Shown here: positions 17,711 through 27,952 of the stretch, piece after piece
Layout: the number at the start of each line of letters is the position of its first letter
How positions within the stretch are numbered: the stretch's first letter is position 1
DNA from: Arthrobacter sp. DWC3
Lineage (GTDB): Bacteria; Actinomycetota; Actinomycetes; Actinomycetales; Micrococcaceae
NCBI RefSeq assembly: GCF_002929375.1
Contig: NZ_PJIP01000008.1
Span: 62,001 to 126,000 of the forward strand
Direction: 5' to 3'
DNA: 64,000 nt
Made by a program: the position numbers and the translations under genes
Notes under the pieces: generated by a model
Database searches by the model: none
The model's input: the letters and a program-made list of their open reading frames with translations, nothing else
Told to the model about the DNA's origin: nothing

Positions 17711-20653
17711 CTAGACGCGGGGCTTCTCCCGCATCTCGAAGGTCTCGATGATGTCGCCTTCCTTGACGTCGTTGAACGAGCCGAGGCCGATACCGCACTC
17801 GAAGTCCGTGCGGACCTCGGTGGCGTCGTCCTTGAACCGCTTGAGCGAGTCCACGGAGAGGTTGTCCCCGATGACCTTGCCGTCGCGGAGCACGCGTGCC
17901 CTCGTGTTGCGGCGGATGATGCCCGACCGCACGATCGACCCGGCGATGTTGCCGAACTTCGAGGAACGGAACACCTCGCGGACCTCTGCGGTTCCGAGCT
18001 GCACCTCCTCGTACTCCGGCTTGAGCATGCCCTTGAGGGCGAGCTCGATGTCGTCGATCGCCGCGTAGATCACCGAGTAGAAGCGCATGTCCACGCCCTC
18101 ACGCTCGGCGAGGTCCGCGACGCGCTCGGCCGGCTTGACGTTGAAGCCGATGATGATCGCGTTGTCGACCGTGGCCAGGTTGACGTCGTTCTGCGTGATC
18201 GCACCGACGCCGCGGTGGATGACGCGGAGCTGCACGCCCTCCCCGACGTCGATCTTGAGCAGCGAGTCCTCCAGGGCCTCGACGGCACCCGACACGTCAC
18301 CCTTGAGGATGAGGTTGAGGGTGTCGACCTTGCCCTCGGCGACGGCCTGGTCGAAGTCCTCGAGGCTGATGCGCTTGCGACGCTTGGCGAGGGCCGCGTT
18401 GCGGTCCGCCGCTTCACGCTTCTCGGCGATCTGGCGGCCGGTGCGCTCGTCGTCGGTGACGAAGAACGTGTCACCGGCGCGCGGCACGTTGGACAGGCCC
18501 AGGACCTGGACGGGACGCGACGGTCCCGCCGTCGTGACGACGTCGCCGTTCTCGTCGAACATCGCCCGCACACGGCCGTGGGCCGTACCGGCGACGATCG
18601 TGTCGCCGACGTGCAGCGTTCCGGACTGCACGAGCACCGTCGCCACGGCGCCGCGACCACGGTCGAGGTTCGCCTCGATCGCGATACCGCGGGCGTCCTT
18701 GTTCGGGTTGGCCCGCATGTCCAGCGCGGCGTCGGCGGTGAGCAGGACGGCCTCGAGGAGCTCGTCGATGCCCATGCCCTGCAGCGCGGACACATGGACG
18801 AACATGGTGTCGCCCCCGTATTCCTCGGGGACCAGGCCGTACTCGGTGAGCTGGCCCTTGACCTTGTCCGGGTTCGCGCCTTCCTTGTCCATCTTGTTCA
18901 CGGCCACGACGATCGGCACGTTGGCCGCCTGCGCGTGGTTCAGCGCCTCCACGGTCTGCGGCATGACGCCGTCGTCCGCGGCGACGACGAGCACGGCGAT
19001 GTCCGTGACCTTCGCGCCTCGGGCACGCATGGCGGTGAACGCCTCGTGGCCCGGGGTGTCGATGAAGGTGATGGCGCGCGTGCTGTCCTCGTGGACGTGC
19101 TGGATCTGGTAGGCACCGATGTGCTGGGTGATGCCGCCGTGCTCGCCCTCGACGACCTTGGTGTTGCGGACCGCGTCGAGCAGTCGCGTCTTACCGTGGT
19201 CGACGTGGCCCATGACGGTGACCACCGGAGGACGGACCTCGAGATCGTCGTCGCCCTCGGCCTCGAGCTCGGCGTCGAAGTCGATGTCGAAGCTGCTGAG
19301 GAGCTCGCGCTCCTCGTCCTCCGGCGAGACGACCTGGATCTTGTAGCCGAGCTCGGTGCCGAGCACCTCGAACGTGTCCTCGTCCAGCGACTGCGTGGCC
19401 GTGGCCATCTCACCGAGGTGGAACAGCACGGTGACGAGCGCTGCGGGGTTCGCCTCGATCTTGTCGGCGAAGTCGGTGATGGACGAGCCGCGGCGCAGAC
19501 GCACCACGGTGTTGCCGTCTCCGCGGGGTACGCTCACGCCGCCCAGCGAAGGAGCCGACATCTGCTCCAGTTCCTGCCGCTTCGCGCGCTTCGACTTGCG
19601 CTGCTTGCCGCGGCCGGCTCCACCCTTGCCGAAGGCGCCGGCAGTGCCGCCGCGTCCGCGGGTGCCCTTGCCGAAGCCGCCGCCGGCGGGTGCGCCGCTG
19701 GGGCTGTTCGGTGCTCCGCCGGGTCCGCGGCGCGGACCGGCACCTGCACCGGGGGCTCCGCGGCCGGGGGCAGCGGGGCGCTCGGTGCGGTTCGGCATCA
19801 TGCCGGGCGTGGGACGCGAGCCCGGGGCACCGGCGGGACGGGGGGCGCCGGGGCGCGGTGCGCCCGGGCGGGGTCCACCCGCGCCTGCTGCCGGGCGGGG
19901 TCCACCCGCGCCTGCTGCCGGGCGGGGTCCACCGGCACCTGCGGCGGGACGGGGTCCGCCCGCTCCGGCGTCGTCACGACGACCGGGGCGGGGCATGCCC
20001 TGCGACGGTGCGAACGGGTTGTTGCCCGGACGCGGCGGACGCTCCGAGGTGCGGTCGGCCCCACGATCGGTGTCGCCGCGGCGCGACCCCATGCCCTGCG
20101 AGGGGGCGAAGGGGTTGTTGCCCGGGCGGGGTGCGCCACCGGGACGGGCACCCGAGGGACGGGTACCTGCCGCGGGGGCTGCAGGCGGGGTCGCCGGGCG
20201 GGGCGCGGGGCGCATTCCCGGTGTCGGACCGCCCTGGGTGTCCTGCTGGGCAGGAGCGGGGGTGTCCTGGGCGGCCGGTGCGGGCGTCTCCGCGGGAGCG
20301 GAGCCGTTCGAGAACGGGGATGCCTGCGGAGCGGCCGGAGCAGCCGGGGCCGCGGGAGCGGGAGGGGTGGGTGCTACGGGCGCGGCCGGGGCGGGTGCCT
20401 CGGGAGCTGCCTGGGCAGCGCCCGGCTTGGGGCCCGACGGCGCAGGGGCCGCGGGGCGTGAGGGTGCGGGGGCCGCGGCGGGCTTGGTGCCGCCGGTGCC
20501 GGGGAATGCGCCGCGAAGCTTCTTCACGACGGGGGCCTCGATGGTGGACGAGGCCGAACGGACGAATTCGCCCAGTTCCTGCAGTTTAGCGACTGCGTCT
20601 TTCGAGGTTATACCGAGCTCTTTCGCGAGCTCGTGTACGCGGACCTTGGCCAC
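17711..20653 (-). CDS. infB: translation initiation factor IF-2
   Basis: IF-2 is the GTPase that brings fMet-tRNA to the 30S subunit. The 980-residue protein has an N-terminal IF2_N helix domain ([15 protein letters not shown]) and a long Pro/Ala/Gly-rich linker to about residue 375. The G domain carries [16 protein letters not shown] and NKMD, and C-terminal domains end in [17 protein letters not shown]. The start is GTG 20653 with AGGAG at good spacing. The linker contains four near-identical 27-base units and two copies of [10 protein letters not shown]. Confidence 0.97.
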   Translation of the reverse strand: MAKVRVHELAKELGITSKDAVAKLQELGEFVRSASSTIEAPVVKKLRGAFPGTGGTKPAAAPAPSRPAAPAPSGPKPGAAQAAPEAPAPAAPVAPTPPAPAAPAAPAAPQASPFSNGSAPAETPAPAAQDTPAPAQQDTQGGPTPGMRPAPRPATPPAAPAAGTRPSGARPGGAPRPGNNPFAPSQGMGSRRGDTDRGADRTSERPPRPGNNPFAPSQGMPRPGRRDDAGAGGPRPAAGAGGPRPAAGAGGPRPAAGAGGPRPGAPRPGAPRPAGAPGSRPTPGMMPNRTERPAAPGRGAPGAGAGPRRGPGGAPNSPSGAPAGGGFGKGTRGRGGTAGAFGKGGAGRGKQRKSKRAKRQELEQMSAPSLGGVSVPRGDGNTVVRLRRGSSITDFADKIEANPAALVTVLFHLGEMATATQSLDEDTFEVLGTELGYKIQVVSPEDEERELLSSFDIDFDAELEAEGDDDLEVRPPVVTVMGHVDHGKTRLLDAVRNTKVVEGEHGGITQHIGAYQIQHVHEDSTRAITFIDTPGHEAFTAMRARGAKVTDIAVLVVAADDGVMPQTVEALNHAQAANVPIVVAVNKMDKEGANPDKVKGQLTEYGLVPEEYGGDTMFVHVSALQGMGIDELLEAVLLTADAALDMRANPNKDARGIAIEANLDRGRGAVATVLVQSGTLHVGDTIVAGTAHGRVRAMFDENGDVVTTAGPSRPVQVLGLSNVPRAGDTFFVTDDERTGRQIAEKREAADRNAALAKRRKRISLEDFDQAVAEGKVDTLNLILKGDVSGAVEALEDSLLKIDVGEGVQLRVIHRGVGAITQNDVNLATVDNAIIIGFNVKPAERVADLAEREGVDMRFYSVIYAAIDDIELALKGMLKPEYEEVQLGTAEVREVFRSSKFGNIAGSIVRSGIIRRNTRARVLRDGKVIGDNLSVDSLKRFKDDATEVRTDFECGIGLGSFNDVKEGDIIETFEMREKPRV
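19865..19972 (-). repeat. four tandem 27-bp units in infB
   Basis: Units starting near 19865, 19892, 19919 and 19946 encode (G)GGPRPAAGA-like nonapeptides. The first two are identical, the third slightly and the fourth more divergent. They lie in the flexible N-terminal linker of IF-2, where copy number can change without breaking the fold. Confidence 0.8.
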
Positions 20654-20777
20654 ATTTCTCCTGTCTCGGTCCGCACCGAGCCAGGCACGAACCGTCTATT
20701 TCCTACTGCTGATCCCAGCCGCCGGGGCGCCTGGACGATCGATGGCGGAGCGCAACGAAAAAGTCATCGTTGTGCAC

Positions 20778-21194
20778 TCATCGCTGGGTACTCATCGGGT
20801 TTCCATGAGGGTGCTGACCCGCTTTCCGGGAGGACGGTGGTGAATCGGAGCGCTTGTCGCGACGCTCCAGGGATGCCTGGAAGTCCGCTGCCAACCGGGC
20901 AGTGTCCACCGGCCCGCGGAAGGCCCGGTGAAAGGCTTTCCGCTTGACGGCCGTTTCCAAGCATGCCGGGTCGGGGTGCAGCCAGGCGCCCCGTCCGGAT
21001 AGCCGGCGCCGCTCGTCGATCACGGCGACCTTGATCCCGTCGATCGGTTGTGCGACAACCCGCATCACGTGTGACTGGCGGTCCCGCCGGCGGCATCCCA
21101 CGCAGGTGCGTAGCGGATGGTGGTCCTCCGGGTGCTGCCCGGACCCTCGATGATCAGAGTCTTCCGGGCACGACTCCACAGCAGTCACGTCCAT
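20778..21194 (-). CDS. ylxR: YlxR (DUF448) RNA-binding protein
   Basis: A 138-residue protein with the compact YlxR domain: RTCVGCRRRDRQSHVMRVV, GRGAWLHPDPACLETAVKRKAFHRAF. The family binds RNA; a Bacillus homologue has been reported as an RNase P modulator (RnpM). The N-terminus has an extra 29 or so His/Glu-rich residues and the C-terminus a basic tail. The ATG at 21194 follows GGAAGGGG. It lies between nusA and infB as in nearly all Gram-positive bacteria. Confidence 0.92.
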   Translation of the reverse strand: MDVTAVESCPEDSDHRGSGQHPEDHHPLRTCVGCRRRDRQSHVMRVVAQPIDGIKVAVIDERRRLSGRGAWLHPDPACLETAVKRKAFHRAFRGPVDTARLAADFQASLERRDKRSDSPPSSRKAGQHPHGNPMSTQR

Positions 21195-21229
21195 TCTACC
21201 CCTTCCGGCCCCGTCGACAGACCGGGCTG

Positions 21230-22219
21230 TTACGCCTTGGCCGCCTGGGCGGGCTTGGCGGCGTCGGAGACGATGTCGATCCGCCAGCCGGTGAGCTTCG
21301 CGGCGAGGCGCGCGTTCTGGCCTTCCTTCCCGATCGCGAGCGAGAGCTGGTAGTCGGGCACGACGACGCGCGCGGACCGCGTGGTCTCGTCCGTGATGGT
21401 CACCGACGTCACGCGCGACGGCGAGAGCGAGCTGGCGATGAAGGAGGCGGCGTCGTCGTTGTAGTCGACGATGTCGATCTTCTCGTCGTTCAGTTCGTTC
21501 ATGACGGCGCGGACGCGGGTGCCCATCTCGCCGATGCACGCGCCCTTGGCGTTGACGCCGGGCACGTTCGCCTTGACGGCGATCTTGGTGCGGTGGCCGG
21601 CCTCGCGGGCGAGGGCCACGATCTCGACCGTCTTGTCGGCGATCTCGGGGACCTCGAGTTCGAAGAGCTTCCGCACGAGGCCCGGGTGCGAGCGGGACAG
21701 CGTGATGGAGGGGCCCTTCATGCCGCGGTGCACGTCGACCACGAAGGCGCGCAGCCTCGTGCCGTGCAGGTACTTCTCCCCCGGGACCTGCTCGGGAGGC
21801 GGCAGCACGGCCTCGACGGAGCCCAGGTTCACCTGGACCATGTGCGGGTTGGTGCCCTGCTGGATCATGCCGGCGACGAGTTCGCCCTCCTTGCCGCGGA
21901 ACTCCCCGAGGATGTTCTCGTCCTCGGCGTCGCGCAGGCGCTGGAGGATGATCTGGCGCGCGGTGCTCGCCGCGATCCGGCCGAAGCCGCCGGGGGTGTC
22001 GTCGAACTCGCCGACGGGCTCGCCGTCGTCGTCCTTCTCCGTGGCCCAGATGGTGACGTGGCCGTTACGGCGGTCCAGTTCGGCGCGCGCCGTCTCGTGG
22101 GCGCCGGGGGTGCGGTGGTAGGCGATGAGCAGGGCCTGCTCGATCGTGGGGATCAGCTTGTCCAGCGGGATCTCGCGTTCGCGCTCGAGCAGCCTCAACG
22201 CGCTCATGTCAATGTCCAT
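21230..22219 (-). CDS. nusA: transcription termination/antitermination factor NusA
   Basis: NusA binds RNA polymerase and nascent RNA to modulate pausing, termination and antitermination. The 329-residue protein shows the N-terminal RNAP-binding domain ([24 protein letters not shown]), an S1 domain (about 110-180) and two KH domains ([20 protein letters not shown] and [19 protein letters not shown]). It lacks the C-terminal acidic repeats of E. coli NusA, as usual in Actinobacteria. AAGGAG lies seven bases before ATG 22219. It is 10 bases after rimP. Confidence 0.97.
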   Translation of the reverse strand: MDIDMSALRLLEREREIPLDKLIPTIEQALLIAYHRTPGAHETARAELDRRNGHVTIWATEKDDDGEPVGEFDDTPGGFGRIAASTARQIILQRLRDAEDENILGEFRGKEGELVAGMIQQGTNPHMVQVNLGSVEAVLPPPEQVPGEKYLHGTRLRAFVVDVHRGMKGPSITLSRSHPGLVRKLFELEVPEIADKTVEIVALAREAGHRTKIAVKANVPGVNAKGACIGEMGTRVRAVMNELNDEKIDIVDYNDDAASFIASSLSPSRVTSVTITDETTRSARVVVPDYQLSLAIGKEGQNARLAAKLTGWRIDIVSDAAKPAQAAKA

Positions 22220-22229
22220 GTGGGTCTCC

Positions 22230-22859
22230 TTACGCGGGGTGCACGGCGCCGGAGTCATCCGGTTCGGCACCCTCGCTGTCATCGTGGTGTTCATCCTCAA
22301 GATGCGCGAATTCGACCTGGACGGTCCCCTTGCGGATCCTGGAAAACTCGAGGGCGAGCGGGTCGCCCGTCCTGGGCTTCATGCCCTTCTTGACCGGCAG
22401 CTGGGGGATCAGCCGGATCCCCGCGGCGGTGACGTCCTGAAGGCGGCCGACGACGACGTCACCGGTCACCGGCTTGACCTCGACCATGCGTCCCACGTTG
22501 CGGCGCCAGTGCCGCGGCTCCGTGAGGGGGCGTGATACGCCGGGCGAGGAGATCTCGAGGTTGTACGGGCGGTCGTCGTCCTCGGGGTCGCTGTCCATGG
22601 CCGCGGACAGGTCCGAGGAGATGGCGGAGATCACATCGAGTCCCACGCTCCCCGTCGCGTCCTCGGGCAGGTCGACGACCACGTGCACGGTGCGGTGCGA
22701 GCCGGCCACCTTCACCTCGACGTCCTCGAGGTAGAGGTTGTGCTCCTCCACGACGGGCTGCAGCCTGGTCCGCAGGCGCTGTGCTTCGACCTGCAGTTCG
22801 GCCTCCACGGCGGACTTGCGGGTCGAGGCATGTTTTTCGTTCCCGGACCGGACCGCCAT
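22230..22859 (-). CDS. rimP: ribosome maturation factor RimP
   Basis: RimP assists 30S maturation. The 209-residue protein has the YlxS/RimP two-domain layout: [38 protein letters not shown] and a C-terminal Sm-like domain. Both termini have charged extensions. I place the start at ATG 22859 ([11 protein letters not shown]) because GGGAGGCAGCC precedes it. An in-frame ATG 45 bases upstream lacks such a site. It opens the rimP-nusA-ylxR-infB-rbfA run and is divergent from the DUF4439 gene. Confidence 0.95.
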   Translation of the reverse strand: MAVRSGNEKHASTRKSAVEAELQVEAQRLRTRLQPVVEEHNLYLEDVEVKVAGSHRTVHVVVDLPEDATGSVGLDVISAISSDLSAAMDSDPEDDDRPYNLEISSPGVSRPLTEPRHWRRNVGRMVEVKPVTGDVVVGRLQDVTAAGIRLIPQLPVKKGMKPRTGDPLALEFSRIRKGTVQVEFAHLEDEHHDDSEGAEPDDSGAVHPA

Positions 22860-22964
22860 GGCTGCCTCCCACTCGATGATGTTGTCCCCCAAGAGTACCG
22901 ACATTCCGCGACGCCGGGTGTATGGCCGGGTGAAACGCGTACCGCCGTGGGATCATCGGGAACT

Positions 22965-24152
22965 GTGATCAGGCGGGCGGATGCGGGCGGACAGCAGGGG
23001 CATGGCGGCACGGCGGCCTCCGCCGCCGGGCGGTGGGCCTTGAGGGCCGTGCGGCTCGTGGGCCTCTTCCTCGCGGTCCTCCTGGTGGTCGGCGTCGGGG
23101 TCGGCATGACGCCCGCCGAGCCGCAGGCGCCGGTCCACACCGCCGCCGAGCAGGCGCAGCTCGACGCCGAGGGACGGTACCGGGCGCTGGCCGACGACGC
23201 CCGGGAGGCCGCGGCGGCGGACCCGGCGCTCGCCGGGAGCCTGCTGTCCCTCGCCGACGACCTCGCGGCGCAGGCGGACGCCGTCGCCCTGCCGCGCCCC
23301 GCAGCATCGTCCTCGCCGTCCGCCGCACCCGGTGTCCCGTCCGCTCCCCCGACGGGCGACCCGACGGGCGCCGCTTCCGCTCCGGCCGCCGTTCCTGCCC
23401 CGGCCGACGCCGCCCGCGTGCTGGGCCTCCTCCGTGACAGCGCCCTGCGCAGCCTGGGCGACGCCGTCGTGGCCGAGCCCGGTCCGGCCCGCGTCCTCGC
23501 GTCCGCCGGGGCCGGCCAATGGCGGCACGCCGTGCTCCTCGGCGCGGCCCTCGGCGCCGACCCCGGCCTGCCCTCCGCCGACGCCGTCCCGATCGGCGAC
23601 CTCGCCGGCTCGACGGGACTGTTCGCCGCCGCGGCACCCGCCCCGGCAGCCCGACCGGCGCCCTCGGCTCCCTTCGTGCCCGACGACTGCGCGGGCACGC
23701 CCCGCGGGCCCGAGGCGGACCGGAAGGCCCTGCTCGGCGCGAAGACCGCGGAGGACCAGGCACGCTTCGGCTACGAGGTCGCCGCGGCGCTGCTCCCCGA
23801 TCCGCCCGCCCTGCTCGCGCGGTCGTCGCTGCACGGCGCGGTCGCCGACGACGCCGCCCGCCGCCTCGCGGCCCTGTGCGCCCCGGCCGCCCCGGCTCCG
23901 GCGGGCTTCGCGATCGGACCGGGCTTCCGCGCGGACCCGGCAGCGGCCCTGCGCGAGCTCGAGCGGGAGCATGCGGGCCTGTACGCGGGACTCATCCCCG
24001 CGGTCGGGCCGGACACCCGGGCCTGGGCCGTCGGCTCCTTCAACGCCGCCGCGCAGCGCAGCCTCGACGCCGGGACGCCCCTGGAGGCCTTTCCCGGACT
24101 GGAGGACGGCGCGGCCGGCACGCCGGCGCCCCAGGAGCCGGCCGATGGCTGA
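22965..24152 (+). CDS. exported/membrane-anchored protein with DUF4439 ferritin-like domain
   Basis: A 395-residue protein starting at GTG 22965. One membrane helix (about residues 30-48) is followed by an Ala/Pro-rich extracytoplasmic region. A C-terminal four-helix domain (about 240-380, from DRKALLGAKTAEDQARFGYEVAAAL) is what databases call DUF4439, a ferritin-like fold. I do not see the paired E-x-x-H metal motifs of true ferritins, so iron binding is doubtful. Actinobacteria, including Mycobacterium, keep such genes divergent from rimP. It overlaps the following kinase gene by eight bases. Function is unknown. Confidence 0.8.
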   Translation: MIRRADAGGQQGHGGTAASAAGRWALRAVRLVGLFLAVLLVVGVGVGMTPAEPQAPVHTAAEQAQLDAEGRYRALADDAREAAAADPALAGSLLSLADDLAAQADAVALPRPAASSSPSAAPGVPSAPPTGDPTGAASAPAAVPAPADAARVLGLLRDSALRSLGDAVVAEPGPARVLASAGAGQWRHAVLLGAALGADPGLPSADAVPIGDLAGSTGLFAAAAPAPAARPAPSAPFVPDDCAGTPRGPEADRKALLGAKTAEDQARFGYEVAAALLPDPPALLARSSLHGAVADDAARRLAALCAPAAPAPAGFAIGPGFRADPAAALRELEREHAGLYAGLIPAVGPDTRAWAVGSFNAAAQRSLDAGTPLEAFPGLEDGAAGTPAPQEPADG

Positions 24153-25212
24153 CGGGCGGGACGCCGGGACCCGCGAGGAGCAGGACTCCCCGGACCGCCC
24201 GACGGCGGCCATGCGGGCGCTCCCCGAGGTGCCGGAGCGCCTCGCGGAGAGCGCCCGGACCATCCCCGGCGGGGCCCGCTGGCTGCGGGACTGGCAGGGA
24301 CTGCTGGCGGACCGGCTCGCGGCCTGGGGTCTCGACCTGGATCTCGCCCCCCGGCAGCCCGCGTGGGCGGGCCGGTGCGCCGTCGTCGTCCCGGTGGTGC
24401 GGCAGGACGGCGATCGCCCGGAGCGGTGCGTCCTGAAGCTCACCGTCCCGCACGAGGAGGCCCTCCCGGAGCCCGATGCCCTGGCGCTGTGGGACGGGAC
24501 GGGCGCCGTGCGGCTCCTCGCGGCGTCGCGCCCGGACTTCGCCCTGCTGCTCGAACGCCTCGACGGCGACTCCTCGCTGCACGACGTGCCGCTCGACGCG
24601 ACGCCGGGACCGTGGGGCGCGGTGGTGCGGCAGCTGTCCATCCGCCCCGCCGACAGCGCGGCGTGGGCGGCCATCCCGCATCTGGCCGCCGCGGCGGAGG
24701 AGTGGACGGACACCCTGCCCGCGCGGTGGGACGAGCTCGGCGAGCCGTTCCCGCGGTGGCTCATGGAGTCGGCGCTCGAGGTGTGCCAGTCGCGCGGCGC
24801 CGTGGGCCGGAGGTCCGACCACGACGTGCTCGTGCACGCCGACCTGCACTACGCCAACCTGCTGCCGTCGTCGCCGGGGCAGCTGCGGCACTTCACGGCC
24901 ATCGATCCGAAGCCGGTGCTCGGGGACGCCGAGTACGCGGTGGCCCCGATGCTGTGGAACCGCCTCGACGAGCTCGACGCCGGTGATCCCGCCGGGCACC
25001 TCCGGGCGCACGGCACCGCCCTGGCCCTCGCTGCAGGGCTGGACGCGGAGCTGGCCCACGGCTGGACGGTCGTCCGGGAGGTGCGGAACGCGCTGTTCTA
25101 CCTCGGGCACGGCCTGACCGGGGACGCGCAGCGCTCGCTCTGGGTGGCGAGCTCGGTGCTGGGCCGGACGCTCGACGGGCTGCCGCCGGTCAGCGGGCTA
25201 CCCGTCCTCTGA
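24145..25212 (+). CDS. aminoglycoside 6-phosphotransferase/hydroxyurea kinase-family protein
   Basis: A 355-residue protein of the APH(6)/HUR kinase family. The kinase-like core has a VLKLTVPHEEAL strand with the ATP lysine (K98), the catalytic loop VHADLHYANLL (D233, N238) and the metal motif IDPKP (D254). Family members inactivate streptomycin or hydroxyurea, but most genomic copies have no known substrate and resistance cannot be assumed. ATG 24145 lies inside the end of the DUF4439 gene with GGAG nine bases upstream, so the two are coupled. Its 3' end overlaps the convergent transporter gene by 15 bases. Confidence 0.87.
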   Translation: MADGRDAGTREEQDSPDRPTAAMRALPEVPERLAESARTIPGGARWLRDWQGLLADRLAAWGLDLDLAPRQPAWAGRCAVVVPVVRQDGDRPERCVLKLTVPHEEALPEPDALALWDGTGAVRLLAASRPDFALLLERLDGDSSLHDVPLDATPGPWGAVVRQLSIRPADSAAWAAIPHLAAAAEEWTDTLPARWDELGEPFPRWLMESALEVCQSRGAVGRRSDHDVLVHADLHYANLLPSSPGQLRHFTAIDPKPVLGDAEYAVAPMLWNRLDELDAGDPAGHLRAHGTALALAAGLDAELAHGWTVVREVRNALFYLGHGLTGDAQRSLWVASSVLGRTLDGLPPVSGLPVL

Positions 25213-26016
25213 GCCCAGCAGCGGCCTGACGTTCTCCACCCACACGTCGTAGCCGAGCTTGAGGATCAGCGCGCCGACGACGGCGAGGAACACGACGCGG
25301 ATGAACCTGCTCCCCTGGCTGATGGCCATGCGGGACCCGGTGTAGCCGCCGGCCATGTTCGCGACGCCGAGCAGGAGCCCGAGGCCCCACAGGATGGACC
25401 CGTTGGGCAGGAAGAACATGAGCGCGCCGAAGTTGGTGGCCATGTTCACGATCTTGGCCTTCGCGCTGGCGCCGAGGAAGTTGTACCCGAGCAGGGTGAC
25501 CATCGCGATGATGAGGAAGGACCCGGTGCCGGGCCCGATCAGCCCGTCGTAGAAGCCGATGACGAGGCCGATCGCGCCGGCCGTCCCGTAGTGCCGCGCC
25601 CCCTGGTGCCGCAGCTGCGTCAGCGTCCCCACCGAGGGCTTCAGGGCCGTGAACACGGCCACCGCGATCAGCGCCACCACGATGATGGGCTTGAACACCG
25701 ACGACGGCAGCGAGGCGGCGAGGATCGCCCCGCCGAAGCTGCCCACGAGGGCGATCCCGGCCATGGGCAGGGCGGTGCGCAGGTCCGGATGCGCGCGCCG
25801 GTAGTAGGTGACCGCGCTCGTCGTCGTGCCGAAGATCGACCCGAGCTTGTTGGTCGCGAGGGCCTCCACGGGCGTGATGCCGGGCACGAGCAGGAGGGCC
25901 GGCAGCTGCAGCAGCCCTCCTCCGCCGACGACGGCGTCCACCCAGCCCGCGGCGAACCCGGCGACGAGGACCAGCAGGATCGTGGCGAGGTGCAGTTCCT
26001 CGAGTCCCGAGACCAC
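25198..26016 (-). CDS. TauE/SafE family sulfite/anion exporter-like permease
   Basis: A 272-residue protein with about eight membrane helices. The two internally related halves are typical of the TauE/SafE (DUF81) family: N-terminal GGGGLLQLPALLL...GITPVEALATNKLGSI and the second-half equivalent GPGTGSFLIIAMVTLLGYNFLGASAKAKIVN. Members are proposed exporters of sulfite, sulfonates or related anions; the substrate here is unknown. The start GTG 26016 is six bases after the proS stop, suggesting cotranscription. Confidence 0.9.
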   Translation of the reverse strand: MVSGLEELHLATILLVLVAGFAAGWVDAVVGGGGLLQLPALLLVPGITPVEALATNKLGSIFGTTTSAVTYYRRAHPDLRTALPMAGIALVGSFGGAILAASLPSSVFKPIIVVALIAVAVFTALKPSVGTLTQLRHQGARHYGTAGAIGLVIGFYDGLIGPGTGSFLIIAMVTLLGYNFLGASAKAKIVNMATNFGALMFFLPNGSILWGLGLLLGVANMAGGYTGSRMAISQGSRFIRVVFLAVVGALILKLGYDVWVENVRPLLGSEDG

Positions 26017-26022
26017 CGCGGC

Positions 26023-27816
26023 CTAGTGCGCGGTGAGCTCGCGCAGCAGCGCGACGGCCTCGTCCACGGCCACGTCCTGCGCCTCGCCCGTCCGGCGGTC
26101 CTTGACCTCGAGGACGCCGTCCGCGAGTCCGCGGCCGACGACGACGATGGTGGGGACGCCGATGAGCTCCGCGTCCCCGAACTTGACGCCCGGGGAGACC
26201 TTGGGGCGGTCGTCGTAGAGCACCGTCAGGCCGGCGGCCTCCAGCTCGACGGTGAGCGTCTCGGCCGCCTCGAACACCTCGGTGCCCTTGCCGGTCGCGA
26301 CGATGTGCACGTCCGCGGGGGCCACGTTGCGGGGCCAGATGATGCCGCGGTCGTCGTGGTTGGACTCGGCGAGGGCCGCGATGGCGCGCGTCACGCCGAC
26401 GCCGTACGAGCCCATGGTCACCGTGGCGAGCTTGCCGTTCCGGTCGAGGACCTTGAGCCCGAGAGCGTCGGCGTACTTGCGGCCGAGCTGGAAGATGTGG
26501 CCCATCTCGATGCCGCGGGCGGCGATGAGCGGACCGGAGCCGTCCGGCGCTTCATCGCCCTCGCGCACCTCGACGGCCTCGATGACGCCGTCCCAGGTGA
26601 AGTCGCGCCCCGCCACGAGGCCGAAGACGTGCCGGCCCTGCTCGTTGGCGCCGGTCAGCCACGCCGTGCCGCTGACCACGCGGGGGTCCACGAGGTAGCG
26701 CAGGCCCGTGGAGCCCTCGGTGCCGAGGACGGCGGCGTCGAGTGAGAGGCCCGGGCCGATGTAGCCCTTGACGAGGCCAGGGTGCTTCTTCAGGTCCTCC
26801 TCGCCCGCGGCCTCCACGGCCACCTCGCCGCCCGTCTCGAGGTGGCCGGCGATGTTCGCCTCGATGCGCTTGAGGTCCACCGTGCGGTCGCCGGGCACGC
26901 CGACCACGACGATCTCGCGCTCGCCCGTGGGCAGCACGGCCGCGAGGACCACGTTCTTGAGCGTGTCCGCGGGGGTCCAGGTGCGGTCGCCCGCCGTGGC
27001 GTTCGCGTGGTCAACGAGGGTGTCGATGGTCGGCGTGTCCGGGGTGTCGCGGACCTCCGCGGCGGGCGCGTCGGTGAAGTCGACGGCGTCGGGCACCACG
27101 GTGGTGACGGCCTCCACGTTGGCGGTGTAGCCGCCCGCGGACCGCACGAAGGTGTCCTCGCCGATGGGCGTGGGGTGGAGGAACTCCTCGCTCCTGGAGC
27201 CGCCCATGGCCCCGGCGGTCGCGGTCACGGGGACCACCTCGAGGCCGAGGCGCTGGAAGATGCGCAGGTAGGCGCCGCGGTGCAGCTGGTAGCTCGCCTC
27301 GAGGCCCTCGTCGTCGATGTCGAAGGAGTAGGAGTCCTTCATGATGAACTCGCGGCCGCGGAGCAGGCCCGCGCGGGGCCGTGCCTCGTCGCGGTACTTG
27401 GTCTGGATCTGGAACAGGTTCACGGGCAGGTCCTTGTACGAGGTGTACAGGTCCTTCACGAGCAGCGTGAACATCTCCTCGTGCGTGGGCGCGAGGAGGT
27501 AGTCGGCGTCCTTGCGGTCCTTGAGGCGGAAGATGCCGTCGCCGTACTCGGTCCACCGGTTCGTCGCCTCGTAGGGCTCCTTGGGCAGCAGCGCCGGGAA
27601 GTGGACCTCCTGGGCGCCGATGGCCTCCATCTCCTCGCGGATGATCGCCTCGACGCGGGCGAGGACCTTCAGGCCCAGCGGCAGCCAGCTGTAGATCCCG
27701 GGCGCGGCACGCCGGATGTAGCCGGCGCGCACCAGCAGGCGGTGGCTCGCGACTTCGGCGTCGGCGGGATCCTCGCGCAGGGTGCGGAGGAAGAGGGTCG
27801 AGAGTCGTAAGACCAC
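26023..27816 (-). CDS. proS: prolyl-tRNA synthetase
   Basis: A class II aminoacyl-tRNA synthetase of the bacterial ProS type that also carries the editing (INS/YbaK) insertion. Motifs visible are [43 protein letters not shown] and [23 protein letters not shown]. The editing domain lies at about residues 225-380, and the anticodon-binding domain is C-terminal. I chose GTG 27816 ([15 protein letters not shown]), where family similarity begins. ATG 27864 adds 16 residues without homology but has the better Shine-Dalgarno (GGGAG), so the longer form cannot be excluded. Confidence 0.95.
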   Translation of the reverse strand: MVLRLSTLFLRTLREDPADAEVASHRLLVRAGYIRRAAPGIYSWLPLGLKVLARVEAIIREEMEAIGAQEVHFPALLPKEPYEATNRWTEYGDGIFRLKDRKDADYLLAPTHEEMFTLLVKDLYTSYKDLPVNLFQIQTKYRDEARPRAGLLRGREFIMKDSYSFDIDDEGLEASYQLHRGAYLRIFQRLGLEVVPVTATAGAMGGSRSEEFLHPTPIGEDTFVRSAGGYTANVEAVTTVVPDAVDFTDAPAAEVRDTPDTPTIDTLVDHANATAGDRTWTPADTLKNVVLAAVLPTGEREIVVVGVPGDRTVDLKRIEANIAGHLETGGEVAVEAAGEEDLKKHPGLVKGYIGPGLSLDAAVLGTEGSTGLRYLVDPRVVSGTAWLTGANEQGRHVFGLVAGRDFTWDGVIEAVEVREGDEAPDGSGPLIAARGIEMGHIFQLGRKYADALGLKVLDRNGKLATVTMGSYGVGVTRAIAALAESNHDDRGIIWPRNVAPADVHIVATGKGTEVFEAAETLTVELEAAGLTVLYDDRPKVSPGVKFGDAELIGVPTIVVVGRGLADGVLEVKDRRTGEAQDVAVDEAVALLRELTAH

Positions 27817-27952
27817 GCGGGTGTCCGTTCGTATCGATCGTGCACCGGGATCGTGCACTGCCATTCACGCTCCCGCCGTCCGGCGGGAGACAACAGGTAC
27901 CAATCTAGCGGGTCCTGCCCCGGCGCCGTCGTCCCCCACGGGCCGTCCCTCC

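Noticed and set aside
18215-20461. 750-codon plus-strand frame opposite infB
   Set aside because: Antisense shadow of infB; the C-terminal part is Ala/Gly/Thr/Arg repeats created by the IF-2 linker.
24145-25212. Calling the APH(6)-like kinase an antibiotic-resistance gene
   Set aside because: Catalytic motifs only show family membership; chromosomal copies are widespread and no mobile context is present.
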